From: JAUXFS01 sp050329575
GTDB taxonomy: Bacteria > Pseudomonadota > Alphaproteobacteria > Rhodospirillales > Defluviicoccaceae
Assembly: GCA_050329575.1 (NCBI GenBank)
Contig: JBHJOP010000041.1
Span: forward strand, 1 to 64,000
Direction: 5' to 3'
Length of the DNA stretch: 64,000 nt
The position numbers were made by a program, and so were the translations under genes. The notes beneath the pieces are model-generated. The model worked only from the letters and a program-made list of their open reading frames with translations, ran no database searches and was not told the DNA's origin. Within the stretch, counting starts at the first letter, position 1. Each line of letters starts with the position of its first letter. Shown here in pieces: positions 44,701 through 52,848 of the stretch.

Positions 44701-44908
44701 CATCCTCGGCGTCGTGCCACTGCTCACCGCGTCCGGCGCCGGGTCCGCCAGCCAACAGGCGATCGGCACCGTCGTCTTCGGCGGCATGCTCGCCTCCACC
44801 CTGGTCGCCATCCCGTTCGTGCCGGTGTTCTACGTGCTGATGCAGGGCCTGAGCGAACGCCGCGCCAGCAAGGCCGACAAGTCCGCGGCGGTCGAAGCGG
44901 GAGAATAG
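41747..44908 (+). CDS. RND multidrug efflux permease (AcrB/HAE1 family)
   Basis: The 1053-residue pump begins SKFFIDRPIFANVIAIVIVI, typical of HAE1 RND permeases. It has twelve predicted TMs in two halves around large periplasmic loops. The proton-relay pair is in IGIVVDDAIIVVENSSHYME (near 405) and the partner Lys in MIALASKNAILVVEFARELR (near 945). FIPGITGQLFRQFALVIA is the central TM region. It exports hydrophobic compounds using the proton gradient, with the preceding adaptor. Substrate is not predictable. Confidence 0.95.
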   Translation: MSKFFIDRPIFANVIAIVIVILGVVSLLRLPVSQYPDIVPPTIQVTTNYPGASAEVVASTVGIPIENQLSGVEGSIYMQSTSANDGSYTLTVTFAVGTDLNAALALVQNFANAAISQLPEAVQAQGVTVRKVSTNILQLVNLYSDDDRFDETFLSNYGIINLQYPLGRIPGVGQIKVVGAGSYAMRIWLDPERLKAFDLTVLDVQRAVQQQNTQVVAGQLGGPPVPDDQVFQFTVNALGRLSDVRQFEDIIVRSERGVQGETARLIRLKDIARVELGQQSFANFSGLSGRKAANIVVYALPGANAIEVAGRIREHMEEVSREFPEGLKYAIHYDTTRFVEEAIEAVYHTLFEAGVLVLIVIFVFLQNIRATLIPAITIPVTIIGAFAAMAMLGFSINLMTLFAVILAIGIVVDDAIIVVENSSHYMEKGMSPRDAAIKAMGELTGPIVGVTLVLIAVFVPASFIPGITGQLFRQFALVIAATAVLSALIALSLSPAQVRTFLRPPQERKQGKMARVFFGGFNKGYQAVENVYMGIVRRMVSHPKTSVLVFVAIIAVAGWGFARHPTGFLPTEDQGYAIIVAALPDAAAQPRVRAVSEKIDAVLEKTPGIAEWVTIGGLSMIDNANVSTAVSKFPIYEERSKRGSELSQEVIVANLRKELAEIEEAAIAVLIPPPIAGLGQAGGFQMMIEDRRSLGMAELQNAVAEMIVAANAQSGLSNVITTFSARSPQLYLDIDRTKAESLEVPIGDVFQTLQTYVGSLYVNLFNLYGQSFQVRMQADSPYRVRPEDIAELTVRNEQGKMVQLGTLIDVRRTVGAELVTRYNLYPAAAVLGGPAPGYSSGAALALMEQVAEANLPAGMSFDWTATAYQEKQVGSQAYFIYALSIVLVVLVLAAQYESWTNPLAVVLVVPMAMVGVLLALIVRQFDNNLYTQVGLVLMIALASKNAILVVEFARELRAEGKPIAEAAIEATQRRFRAIVMTSFAFILGVVPLLTASGAGSASQQAIGTVVFGGMLASTLVAIPFVPVFYVLMQGLSERRASKADKSAAVEAGE

Positions 44909-44917
44909 GCCCGGCCG

Positions 44918-45367
44918 TCAGTCACACGGGATCAGGGCGAGACCGGCCGGCAGCACGGTCGCCCGGTCGCCGGCGCCCTGGTCGCATGTCTCGGCCAACT
45001 GCGCCTGGGTGAGGCCGATCGCACCGGTCAGGTCGACGCCGTCCAGCATCGTCCGCACCAACGTGGCGCCGCTGAGATCGACGCCCCTCATCCGCGCGTT
45101 GACCAGCATCGCGTCGGTGAGGTCGGCACCCCGGAGCTTGGCGCCATCGAGCACGGCGTCGACCAGCACCACCTCGGTGAGATCGGCGCCGCTGAGGTCC
45201 GCCTTTCGGAAGTCGCCGCCGTCGAACTCGCCCGCCCGCAGGTCGGCATCGCGAAGATCGCAGCCCGGGCACCCGCCTTCGGTCTGCAGCATCTGCAACG
45301 CCGCCCGGTCAAAGGCCTCGACGCCGGTCGCGGCCGCCAGCATCAGAAACGCGATCGTCACCCGCAT
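44918..45367 (-). CDS. small exported pentapeptide-repeat protein
   Basis: The 149-residue product starts at the ATG at 45367 with a short signal peptide (VTIAFLMLAAATGVEA). A Cys pair (GGCPGCDLRDADLRAG) is followed by pentapeptides of the A(D/N)LxX type (KADLSGADLTEVVLVDAVL, GADLTDAMLVNARMRGVDL) to about residue 120. CPGCDLRDADL-type beginnings occur in small periplasmic pentapeptide proteins of alphaproteobacteria. It lies 41 bases after the YSC84-type gene. Function unknown. Confidence 0.78.
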   Translation of the reverse strand: MRVTIAFLMLAAATGVEAFDRAALQMLQTEGGCPGCDLRDADLRAGEFDGGDFRKADLSGADLTEVVLVDAVLDGAKLRGADLTDAMLVNARMRGVDLSGATLVRTMLDGVDLTGAIGLTQAQLAETCDQGAGDRATVLPAGLALIPCD

Positions 45368-45408
45368 GGTCGCCGACCCGCCCCGGCGCCGGCTGCCGCT
45401 CGCCGTCG

Positions 45409-45978
45409 TCACCGCTCGATCCGCTTGATCTTGGCGCCCTTGAGCGACAGATCGCCCATCAGCCCCTTCTGGCCGAACACGAAGGCGAGCACCGGTTCCT
45501 TGTCGATCAGGGTGTCGACGTCGGCGCTGTTGCCCTGGTCGATCAGGGTGACGGACGCGTCCGCGCCGGCGGTCCAGCCGGAGCTGTGGCGGAAGTCGTC
45601 GAGGGCACGGGCGGTCATGAACATGATCACGGTGGCTCGCTTCTCGGCACCGATCTGCAGACCCACCGACACCGAGGTGGAGCTGTAGTAGCCGACGACG
45701 GCGCCGTCGACGACGAGCGCGCCCTCGCCGTAGGAGCCGCCGATTCCCAGCCCCGCCTCGGTGATCTCGGGAAACACCAGCATGCCGTGGGCCCGCTCCG
45801 CCGCCGTCCGGCAGCCGGGCACCTGCGCGGCGCAGGCGGTGCGGGTCGCCGCGACCCCGGCATCGATCTCCGCCCTGGTCGCTCCCGTCGCCGGGGCCCC
45901 CCATCCGAGCCCGACCCCCGCCATGACGACGGCCCCGATCGCCATCGCCCTGCACCGACCTTGCCGTCGTTCCGTCAT
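45409..45978 (-). CDS. YSC84/SYLF-domain lipid-binding protein, exported
   Basis: The 189-residue protein has a signal peptide (AMAIGAVVMAGVGLGWGAPA). A SYLF domain follows: GMLVFPEITEAGLGIGGSYGE, YYSSTSVSVGLQIGAEKRA and FGQKGLMGDLSLKGAKI. The family binds phosphoinositides in yeast; bacterial members are periplasmic or outer-membrane-associated and uncharacterised. It is divergent from the SpoIIAA-like gene with 158 bases between, and it precedes the pentapeptide gene on the same strand. Confidence 0.88.
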   Translation of the reverse strand: MTERRQGRCRAMAIGAVVMAGVGLGWGAPATGATRAEIDAGVAATRTACAAQVPGCRTAAERAHGMLVFPEITEAGLGIGGSYGEGALVVDGAVVGYYSSTSVSVGLQIGAEKRATVIMFMTARALDDFRHSSGWTAGADASVTLIDQGNSADVDTLIDKEPVLAFVFGQKGLMGDLSLKGAKIKRIER

Positions 45979-46136
45979 CGCCGCCTCCCATGGTCGCTGG
46001 TCGCTCCGTCCGCAGCAGCTTAGCCGTTTCGCGGCACCGGTAAAGCGCCGAGTCTCGCCGTGCAGGAACCCCTGTCGCCGGCCGCCGCAAAGGGCTAATC
46101 TGCGAGAGTGTGTACCGAGACGGGTCAGGAGGGGCG

Positions 46137-46523
46137 ATGATCACGCTGATTCCCAACGAGGCCGATCGGGTGCTGGTGGTCGAACTGTCCGGCATGGTGT
46201 CGGAGGCCGACTTCGACCAGGGCGGCGAGCAGTTGGCGCGGGACTTTCCGGAATTCAGTGTCCGGGTGCGCGGCGGCAGCCGCGGCGGCATCGGCCTGCT
46301 CCTCGACTACCGTAACCTCGATGGATGGGAGAAGGGCGCCAAGACCCTGGGCACGATCAGCGGCAAGCTGATCAGCGACGCTGTCCGTCGCGTCGCGCTG
46401 GTCGCCGATGATCGCTGGCGCGATGAACTTCCGCGTCTCACCGACATCGTGAAAACGGCCGAGGTGCGGATGTTCGCCCCCGACCAGCGGGCCGCCGCCG
46501 AAGCCTGGCTCGCGAAGCGCTGA
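46137..46523 (+). CDS. STAS/SEC14-like (SpoIIAA-like) protein
   Basis: The 128-residue protein resembles the SpoIIAA-like family (PF11964 type): VLVVELSGMVSEADFDQ, LLLDYRNLDGWEKGAKTLG, and VALVADDRWRDELPRL. AGGAGGGG stands directly before the ATG at 46137; the frame opens nine codons earlier. Members are small soluble proteins of unclear role, sometimes stress-related. It is followed by 250 bases without a gene before the antiporter. Confidence 0.82.
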   Translation: MITLIPNEADRVLVVELSGMVSEADFDQGGEQLARDFPEFSVRVRGGSRGGIGLLLDYRNLDGWEKGAKTLGTISGKLISDAVRRVALVADDRWRDELPRLTDIVKTAEVRMFAPDQRAAAEAWLAKR

Positions 46524-46773
46524 GCGGCCAATCGACGGCGATCCGCAGCGCACGGGGCGATCCCGGAGAGAGGCGGGAGCGGGCGTCTTTTGTCGGACGG
46601 CCGGCATGCGCCGTCCCCGCCGTGACCATCCCTGCCGCGAGCCGCGGCAGCGGCGTTGCGTGGCATCGGCATCGGGTGCGATGGCGTCCGCGAGCGTCCC
46701 CGGCGCCTCCTCGCAGACGGCACACGAGGGCGAGCACCCGGTCGGCCCCCTGAGGGTGGTAGGCGGTTGAGCG

Positions 46774-48588
46774 ATGTTCGAGGCGGTGTATCCCCAGCTG
46801 CTGATCGGCGCCGGCCTCGTCTTCGTTGCGGTGCTAACCAGCCTCATCGCCTTTCGAATCGGCGCGCCGCTGCTGCTCGTGTTCCTCGCCCTGGGCCTGG
46901 TCGCGGGCGAAGACGGTCTCGGGCTCCGCTTCGACGATGCCGCCCTCGCCTATCAGGCTGGCGGCGTCGCGCTGGCGGTGATCCTGTTCGACAGCGGCTT
47001 CGGCACCAAGTTGTCGGCGTTTCGCGCCGCCGCGGCGCCGGCGATCGTCCTCGCGACCCTCGGGGTGGTGCTGACCGCCGCCCTCGTCGGCATCGCCGCG
47101 CACGTGATCCTCGGCTTCCCGTGGCTGAGCGCATTGATGATCGGGGCCATCATCGGCTCCACCGATGCGGCGGCGGTGTTCTTCCTGTTGCGGGTCGGAC
47201 GTATCACGCTGCGGGAGCGTATCCGCTCGACGCTCGAGATCGAGTCCGGGTCCAACGATCCGATGGCCATCTTCCTCACCGTCACCCTTCTCGATCTGTG
47301 GCTGGTGGGGGGCGGCCACGAGACGATCGATCTGATGCTCGCCGCCTTCGCCCGACAGATGGGTCTCGGCGTCGCCCTGGGGCTGATCGGCGGCTTCGTC
47401 ATCGTCCACATCGTCAATCGCCTGGAGCTCGAACAGGGGTTGTACCCTGTGCTGGTGATCGCCGCGTCGCTGCTCGTCTTTGCCACCGCGGGCAGCCTGG
47501 ACGGCAGCGGCTTCCTCGCCGCTTACGTCGCCGGCCTCTATGCCGGCAACCGGCCCCTGAAAGTCAAGGCGCCGCTGCGGCGCTTCCAGGACGGTCTCAC
47601 CTGGCTCGCCCAGATCGCCATGTTCCTGGTCCTCGGACTGCTCGCCACGCCCAGCCAGTTCGCGGCGATCGCCGTGCCGGCGGTGGTGCTGGCGCTGGTC
47701 CTGACCCTCGTCGCCCGCCCGCTTGCGGTCTGGCTGTGCCTGCTGCCGTTCCGTTTCCGACCCGCCGAGACGGCCTTCGTCGCCTGGGTGGGACTGCGTG
47801 GCGCGGTGTCCATTCTGCTCGCCATCCTGCCGCTGGCAGCGGGGCATCCGGACGGCCAGGACCTGTTCAACATCGCCTTCATCATCGTGCTCGTGTCGCT
47901 GTTGGTCCAAGGTTGGACGGTTCGGCCGATGGCTCGCTGGCTGCGGCTGATCGTGCCGCAGAGCATCGGCCCGGTGCAGCGGGTCGAGATCGACCTGCCG
48001 GGGACCGCCCTCCACGAACTGGTCGTCTACCGGGTGGTGGGGGACAGTCCGGTCGCCCGCGGCGCACGGGTGCCGCGGTGGGCACGACCGTCGCTGGTGA
48101 TCCGTGACGGGCATTCGATCCGCTACCAGTTCGCCGGCCGGCTGCAACCGGGAGACGACGTCTACATCTTCACCGGTCCACAGTACATCCGCCTTCTCGA
48201 TCGGCTGTTTGCCAGTCCGGCCATCCTCGCCGAGGACGACAAGGACTTCTTCGGCGAGTTCGTGATCGAGGCATCGAAGACGATCGACGAGCTGGCGGCG
48301 AGCTACGACATCGCGACCGAGAACCTCGACCCCGCCATGACGCTCGATGCGCTGATCCGCAGCCGGCTCGGCGGCCTCGCCGAGATCGGCGACCGGGTGG
48401 GTCTCGGGGAGATCGAACTGGTCGTGCGCGACCTCGCCGCCGACGGCCGCGTGGCCAACATTGGCCTCGCCGTCCAGCCGACACCGTCGCGACCGGCTCA
48501 GATGCCGCTGTTCATGAACGCGCGGGATCTGCTGGCGTGGCTGAAGGCGCGATGGCGACGATGGCGGCAGCGGAACCGGACCCCGTAG
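46774..48588 (+). CDS. potassium/proton antiporter, CvrA/NhaP2 type
   Basis: The 604-residue protein has about twelve TMs in the first ~400 residues, with ALMIGAIIGSTDAAAVFFLL and ESGSNDPMAIFLTV holding the transport Asp residues of the CPA family. A TrkA-C-like domain follows (about 405-485, LHELVVYRVVGDSPVARGAR), then a CorC/HlyC-like regulatory domain to the end. This layout fits CvrA-like K+/H+ antiporters. It converges on the inositol-phosphatase family gene (30-base gap). Confidence 0.88.
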   Translation: MFEAVYPQLLIGAGLVFVAVLTSLIAFRIGAPLLLVFLALGLVAGEDGLGLRFDDAALAYQAGGVALAVILFDSGFGTKLSAFRAAAAPAIVLATLGVVLTAALVGIAAHVILGFPWLSALMIGAIIGSTDAAAVFFLLRVGRITLRERIRSTLEIESGSNDPMAIFLTVTLLDLWLVGGGHETIDLMLAAFARQMGLGVALGLIGGFVIVHIVNRLELEQGLYPVLVIAASLLVFATAGSLDGSGFLAAYVAGLYAGNRPLKVKAPLRRFQDGLTWLAQIAMFLVLGLLATPSQFAAIAVPAVVLALVLTLVARPLAVWLCLLPFRFRPAETAFVAWVGLRGAVSILLAILPLAAGHPDGQDLFNIAFIIVLVSLLVQGWTVRPMARWLRLIVPQSIGPVQRVEIDLPGTALHELVVYRVVGDSPVARGARVPRWARPSLVIRDGHSIRYQFAGRLQPGDDVYIFTGPQYIRLLDRLFASPAILAEDDKDFFGEFVIEASKTIDELAASYDIATENLDPAMTLDALIRSRLGGLAEIGDRVGLGEIELVVRDLAADGRVANIGLAVQPTPSRPAQMPLFMNARDLLAWLKARWRRWRQRNRTP

Positions 48589-48618
48589 GCGGGTGCGGCG
48601 GAGACCATCGCGCCGCGG

Positions 48619-49446
48619 TCACCCGGCGAGCACGGTGGCCAGCGCCTCCCAGCTCTCCCGGTCGGCGGCGAGCAGCAGCGTCGCCTCCTGGATCGCCGGC
48701 GCCGGCCGGTAGGGCGTGCCGTCGTCGACCAGGCGGGCGAAGCCGCCGGCCTCGGCGTGGATCAGCACCCCGGCGGCGTGGTCCCAGGGCTTGAGCCGGG
48801 TGTAGAGGGCGAAGTCCAGGGCGCCGCGCCCGAGGTCCATGTACTCGCGGCCGACGCAGCCGTAGCGGACGGTGCGCGCCGGCACCGCCAGGCCCTGGGC
48901 GCGGTCGGTCTGGACGCGGCGGGCGACGCGCCAGCCGACCGAGCCGGTCGTGCTTTCGAGCGGCCGCGCCGCCGCCGTTCGCAGGCGCAGCACGCCTTCC
49001 GGCGTGCGCAGCCACGCGCCGCCGCCGCGGACCGCCCACGCGGTGGCGTCGGCGAGCGGGTCGTGGATCCAGCCAGCCAGCGTCTCGCCGCCCGCGCAGT
49101 AGGCGACGATCACCGCGAAGCACGGCTTGCCGTGGGCGAAGTTGCGGGTGCCGTCGACCGGGTCGACCAGCCACACCGGCACCGGCCCGGCGAGCGCCGC
49201 GAGCAGCCCCGGATCGTGCTCGGCGGCCTCCTCGCCGACCACCCGGCTGGTCGGCGCGAGCACGGTCAGCGCCGCGGCCAGCCGCCGCTCGGCCTCGGTA
49301 TCGGCGACGGTCACGAGGTCGGCCGGCGAGCGCTTGGCGACGACGTCGCCGGCGGCCAGATTACGGAAACGGGGGAGGATCTCCGCGGCTGCCACCCCGC
49401 GGACGATGGCGATCACCGCGTCCCCGTCGGGGAGGGGGCCGGTCAT
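48619..49446 (-). CDS. inositol monophosphatase family protein
   Basis: The 275-residue phosphatase has the family metal site: GEEAAEHDP, VWLVDPVDGTRNFAHG (DPxDGT) and PWDHAAGVLIHAEAGG (WDxAAG). The ATG at 49446 is preferred; the frame runs 17 codons more. The family includes SuhB, CysQ and HisN. This copy lacks a clear signature of any one, though HisN-like histidinol-phosphatase is possible. It lies 69 bases downstream of the hflX stop region on the same strand orientation. Confidence 0.85.
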   Translation of the reverse strand: MTGPLPDGDAVIAIVRGVAAAEILPRFRNLAAGDVVAKRSPADLVTVADTEAERRLAAALTVLAPTSRVVGEEAAEHDPGLLAALAGPVPVWLVDPVDGTRNFAHGKPCFAVIVAYCAGGETLAGWIHDPLADATAWAVRGGGAWLRTPEGVLRLRTAAARPLESTTGSVGWRVARRVQTDRAQGLAVPARTVRYGCVGREYMDLGRGALDFALYTRLKPWDHAAGVLIHAEAGGFARLVDDGTPYRPAPAIQEATLLLAADRESWEALATVLAG

Positions 49447-49515
49447 GGCCGCCACTCTACGGTGAACTCCGCCGGACGCAAGTCCCTTGCGACGCACCGA
49501 CGGCGCGCCGTCCCC

Positions 49516-50835
49516 CTACCCCGTTCGCCCCGCGCGGCGGCGCGCGAACCGGGCGGCGTTGGCGGCGGCGAGCCGCACCGTGACGTGCACCGCCTCGTCC
49601 TCGTCGCGGCGCGCGACCACCTCGCCGTGGTCGTAGAGCCAGGCCAGCGACGCGCCGTCGTCGACCGCCAGCGACACTTCGAGGGTCTGCATCGCCGCCC
49701 CCAGGCGGTCGTCGAGCACCGCGAGCAGCACCTTGCAGCCCTCGCCGCTGCGCGCCGACAGCGGCACCCGCGGCGTGTTGCTGCGGGCTGCCTGACCGGC
49801 GAGGGCGCGCTGCTCGTCGGTGGTCATCAGGTCGATCTTGTTGAGCGCCTCGATCAGCCCCTGCTCGACCGTCGCCTCGAGCCCGAGGCCGCGCAGCACC
49901 GCCAGCACGTCCTCCTTCTGCTGGTCGCTGTCGGGGCGGGAGATGTCACGGACATGGACCAGCAGGTCGGCCTCGGTCACCTCCTCGAGCGTGGCGTGGA
50001 AGGCTTCGACCAGTTCGTGCGGCAGATCGGAGATGAAGCCGACCGTGTCTGACAGGATCGCCGTCCGCCCCGACGGCAGCGCGAGTGCCCGCATCGTCGG
50101 ATCGAGCGTGGCGAACAGCTGGTCACGGGCATCGACGCTCGCCTCGGTCAGCCGGTTGAACAGGGTCGACTTGCCGGCGTTGGTGTAGCCGACCAGCGCG
50201 ACCACCGGGTACGGCACCCGGCGGCGGGCGACCCGGTGCAGGGCGCGGGTGCGTTTGACCTGGGCGAGGTCGCGGCGCAAGCGCGTGATCCGCTCGCCGA
50301 TCAGGCGCCGGTCGGTCTCGATCTGCGCCTCGCCGGGGCCGCCCATGAAGCCGAAGCCGCCACGCTGCCGCTCGAGGTGGGTCCAGCTGCGGACCAGCCG
50401 GCTGCGCTGGTAGACGAGGGCGGCGAGTTCGACCTGCAGGCGGCCCTCGGCGGTGCGCGCCCGCGCCCCGAAGATCTCCAGGATCACCCCCGTGCGGTCG
50501 ATCACCTTGCAGCGCCAGGCCCGTTCGAGGTTGCGCTGCTGCACCGGGGTGAGCGCCGAGTCGACGATAGCGACATCGATCGGCGGGCGAGCGTCGCCGT
50601 CGTCCCGGAGCGTCAGCCCCCCCAGCCGTTCGACCGTGCCAGTGCCAAACAGGGTCGACGGTCGCGCCGTCGGCACCGCCACCGTTTCGGCGTGCACCAC
50701 CGCGAGGCCAATCGCCTGCGCGAGGCCCACCGCCTCCTCCAGCCGGTCGGCTGGCGCCCGCCCGCCCTGCGCTTCGCCCTTCAGCCGCGGATGGACGACG
50801 ATGCAGCGTTCGCTGCCCTGTCCCTCAGCGCCCAC
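49516..50835 (-). CDS. hflX: GTPase HflX
   Basis: The 439-residue ribosome-associated GTPase carries the HflX N-terminal domain (AIVDSALTPVQQRNLERAW, TGVILEIFGARARTAEGRLQ). A Gly-rich GGFGFMGGPGEAQIETDRR linker follows, then the G domain with VVALVGYTNAGKSTLFN (G1), DTVGFISDLPHELV (G3) and NKID (G4). It splits or rescues stalled ribosomes under stress. The start is a GTG 30 bases after hfq, the standard hfq-hflX pair. Confidence 0.95.
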   Translation of the reverse strand: MGAEGQGSERCIVVHPRLKGEAQGGRAPADRLEEAVGLAQAIGLAVVHAETVAVPTARPSTLFGTGTVERLGGLTLRDDGDARPPIDVAIVDSALTPVQQRNLERAWRCKVIDRTGVILEIFGARARTAEGRLQVELAALVYQRSRLVRSWTHLERQRGGFGFMGGPGEAQIETDRRLIGERITRLRRDLAQVKRTRALHRVARRRVPYPVVALVGYTNAGKSTLFNRLTEASVDARDQLFATLDPTMRALALPSGRTAILSDTVGFISDLPHELVEAFHATLEEVTEADLLVHVRDISRPDSDQQKEDVLAVLRGLGLEATVEQGLIEALNKIDLMTTDEQRALAGQAARSNTPRVPLSARSGEGCKVLLAVLDDRLGAAMQTLEVSLAVDDGASLAWLYDHGEVVARRDEDEAVHVTVRLAAANAARFARRRAGRTG

Positions 50836-50865
50836 GCCTGCCCCCGCAGTCGAAGCGCGCCCGGC

Positions 50866-51117
50866 CTATGGCGCGGCCGCCTCCTTCTCGGGCTCGAACA
50901 GCTGGATCGGGATCGATGGCATCACCGTCGAGATCGCATGCTTGTAGACCAGCTGGGTGTGCCCGTCCCGCCGCAACAGCACCGAGAACTGGTCGAACCA
51001 CGTGACGATTCCCTGCAGTTTGACGCCGTTGACGAGGAAGATCGTGACCGGTGTCTTGTTTTTCCGAATGTGATTGAGGAACACGTCCTGTACGTTCTGG
51101 GATTTCTCCGCGGACAT
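50866..51117 (-). CDS. hfq: RNA chaperone Hfq
   Basis: The 83-residue Sm-like protein is a textbook Hfq: QNVQDVFLNHIRKNKTPVTI, FLVNGVKLQGIVTWFDQFSV, and HTQLVYKHAISTVMPSIPI with the YKHA motif. It forms a ring hexamer that pairs small RNAs with mRNAs. GGAAAGGG lies a few bases before the ATG. The gene is followed directly by hflX. Confidence 0.97.
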   Translation of the reverse strand: MSAEKSQNVQDVFLNHIRKNKTPVTIFLVNGVKLQGIVTWFDQFSVLLRRDGHTQLVYKHAISTVMPSIPIQLFEPEKEAAAP

Positions 51118-51278
51118 CAGGTCTCACCCTTTCCTTTATCGTTCACCAGGGCGGTTTCTATTCGGAGTAGCCCGTTGCCGGTCCATACCTGCCGTCGCGG
51201 CCAGTTGGTTCTCGACGATTCACCGCGGTTCCCCCTCCGGCGACGGCGGACGGACCGTCTGCCCCATGGGTTGAAAGC

Positions 51279-51968
51279 TTACAGGCTCCTGAGCACCATT
51301 GAAAGCGTCATACAGCCGTCGACGTAAAGAGCCGGCGGATGGGCGGCGAACTCCCCGGGGGCCGGCGGCTGGTCGCGCGCCAGGACCGGCACGCAGCCGG
51401 CGTTGGTCGCGCATTCGAGATCGATGTCGGCGTCGCCGACGAACCAAACCGCGTCCCCCGGGACGGCGCCGCTGCCGTCCAGGGCCAGCGCCACCGGGTC
51501 CACCGCCGGTTTGTCGCGGGCGGCGTCGAACGCGCCGACGACGCGGCCGAACCAGCGGTCCCAGCCGAGCCTGGCCGCCTCCGCCCGCAGGTACGAGCCC
51601 TTCTTGTTGCTGACCACCGCCAAGTAGAACCCGGCGGCGTGCAGCTCGGCCAGCATCGCGCCCGCCCCCGGCAACGGCGTCAGGGTCTCCAGGTGACGGG
51701 CGGCGAAGCGGGCGTAGAACACCTCGCCCGCCTCCTGCCAACGATCGCCGAACAGGGCGGGATAGCTGTCGCGCATCGAGCCGCGCACCCGCTGCCGCGT
51801 CTCGTCGAGGGTCCACGGCGCCAGACCGAAGGCGGTCAGGGTGTGGTTCTGGGCGTCGTGGATGGCGAGCCAGCTGTCGATCAGGGTGTTGTCCCAGTCG
51901 AAGATCACCGCCTGCGGCCGAGCGAGGGCGGCGCCAGGGGCCGGAATCGCCGGTCGGTGCCGGGTCAC
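51279..51968 (-). CDS. HAD-family phosphatase, phosphoglycolate-phosphatase-like
   Basis: The 229-residue product has HAD motif I (AVIFDWDNTLIDSW), a motif II in LAVVSNKKGSYLR and motif IV in AVWFVGDADIDLECA. DWDNTL in place of DxDGTL is usual in the alphaproteobacterial gph-like proteins next to hfq. The GTG start overlaps the dat stop (GTGA), so dat and this gene are coupled. Downstream, 161 bases separate it from hfq, room for an hfq promoter. Natural substrate not decidable. Confidence 0.85.
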   Translation of the reverse strand: MTRHRPAIPAPGAALARPQAVIFDWDNTLIDSWLAIHDAQNHTLTAFGLAPWTLDETRQRVRGSMRDSYPALFGDRWQEAGEVFYARFAARHLETLTPLPGAGAMLAELHAAGFYLAVVSNKKGSYLRAEAARLGWDRWFGRVVGAFDAARDKPAVDPVALALDGSGAVPGDAVWFVGDADIDLECATNAGCVPVLARDQPPAPGEFAAHPPALYVDGCMTLSMVLRSL

Positions 51969-52834
51969 GGCCGCCCCGCCCGCGGTCGGACGAAGTGTTC
52001 GGCGTAGCGGTCGAGAAGCCGTTCGGTCAGCGGTCCGATGCCGCCGCCGCCGATGGTCGCGTCATCGATCCGCACCACCGGCCGCAGGGTGGTGGTGGTG
52101 CCGGTGACGAACGCCTCGGCGGCGGCCTTTGCCTCGCCGACGGTGAACGGCCGCTCGACGATGGCGATCCCCTGCTCGGCGGCGATCGCGAGCACCACCC
52201 GTCGGGTGATCCCGTCGAGAATGGCGGGACCGGCCTCGCGGGTCACCAGGTCGCCCCGGCGGGTGACGATCCAGGCGTTGGTCGACGTGCCCTCGGTGAC
52301 GGTACCGTCGGCGCCGACCATCCACGCCTCGTAGGCGCCGGCGTCGACCGCCTGCTGCTTGCCGAGGACGTTGGCGAGCAGTCCGATCGACTTGACGTCG
52401 CAACGCCGCCATCGCAGGTCGGGAATGGTGATCACCGCCACCCCCTGGCGCGCGGCGGCGCGCTCGAACGGCGGCAGCGGGCGCGCCGTCACCACCAGCG
52501 AGGGCCTCAGCCCCGCCGGGATGGCATGGCCGCGCGGCGCGACGCCGCGGGTGATCTGGATGTAGGCCATGCCACTGCCGGCGATCCGGTTGCGGCGGAT
52601 CACCTCGGCGACGATCATTGCCAGCGCCCGCCGACCGACCGGCCAATCGATCCCCAGTGCGGCCAGCGACCGCTGGAGACGGGCGAAGTGCGGCTCGACG
52701 TCCACCGGCCGGCCGCCCTGCACGGCAATCACCTCGTAGACGCCGTCGGCGAACTGGTAGCCGCGGTCGTCGATCGAGACGGCGGCATCGCCATGCCCGA
52801 GGTAGCGTCCGTTGACGTAAGCGATCCGGCCCAT
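51965..52834 (-). CDS. dat: D-amino-acid transaminase (class IV aminotransferase)
   Basis: The 289-residue PLP enzyme shows YVNGRYLGHGDAAVSIDDRG, GVYEVIAVQGGRPVDVEPH, CDVKSIGLLANVLGKQQAVD with the PLP Lys, and GTVTEGTSTNAWIV. These fit D-alanine transaminase rather than the branched-chain type. The enzyme interconverts D-Ala and D-Glu for peptidoglycan. It starts 14 bases after trkA, a conserved place in this order of alphaproteobacteria. Confidence 0.9.
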   Translation of the reverse strand: MGRIAYVNGRYLGHGDAAVSIDDRGYQFADGVYEVIAVQGGRPVDVEPHFARLQRSLAALGIDWPVGRRALAMIVAEVIRRNRIAGSGMAYIQITRGVAPRGHAIPAGLRPSLVVTARPLPPFERAAARQGVAVITIPDLRWRRCDVKSIGLLANVLGKQQAVDAGAYEAWMVGADGTVTEGTSTNAWIVTRRGDLVTREAGPAILDGITRRVVLAIAAEQGIAIVERPFTVGEAKAAAEAFVTGTTTTLRPVVRIDDATIGGGGIGPLTERLLDRYAEHFVRPRAGRP

Positions 52835-52848
52835 GGTGACCCGCGTCC

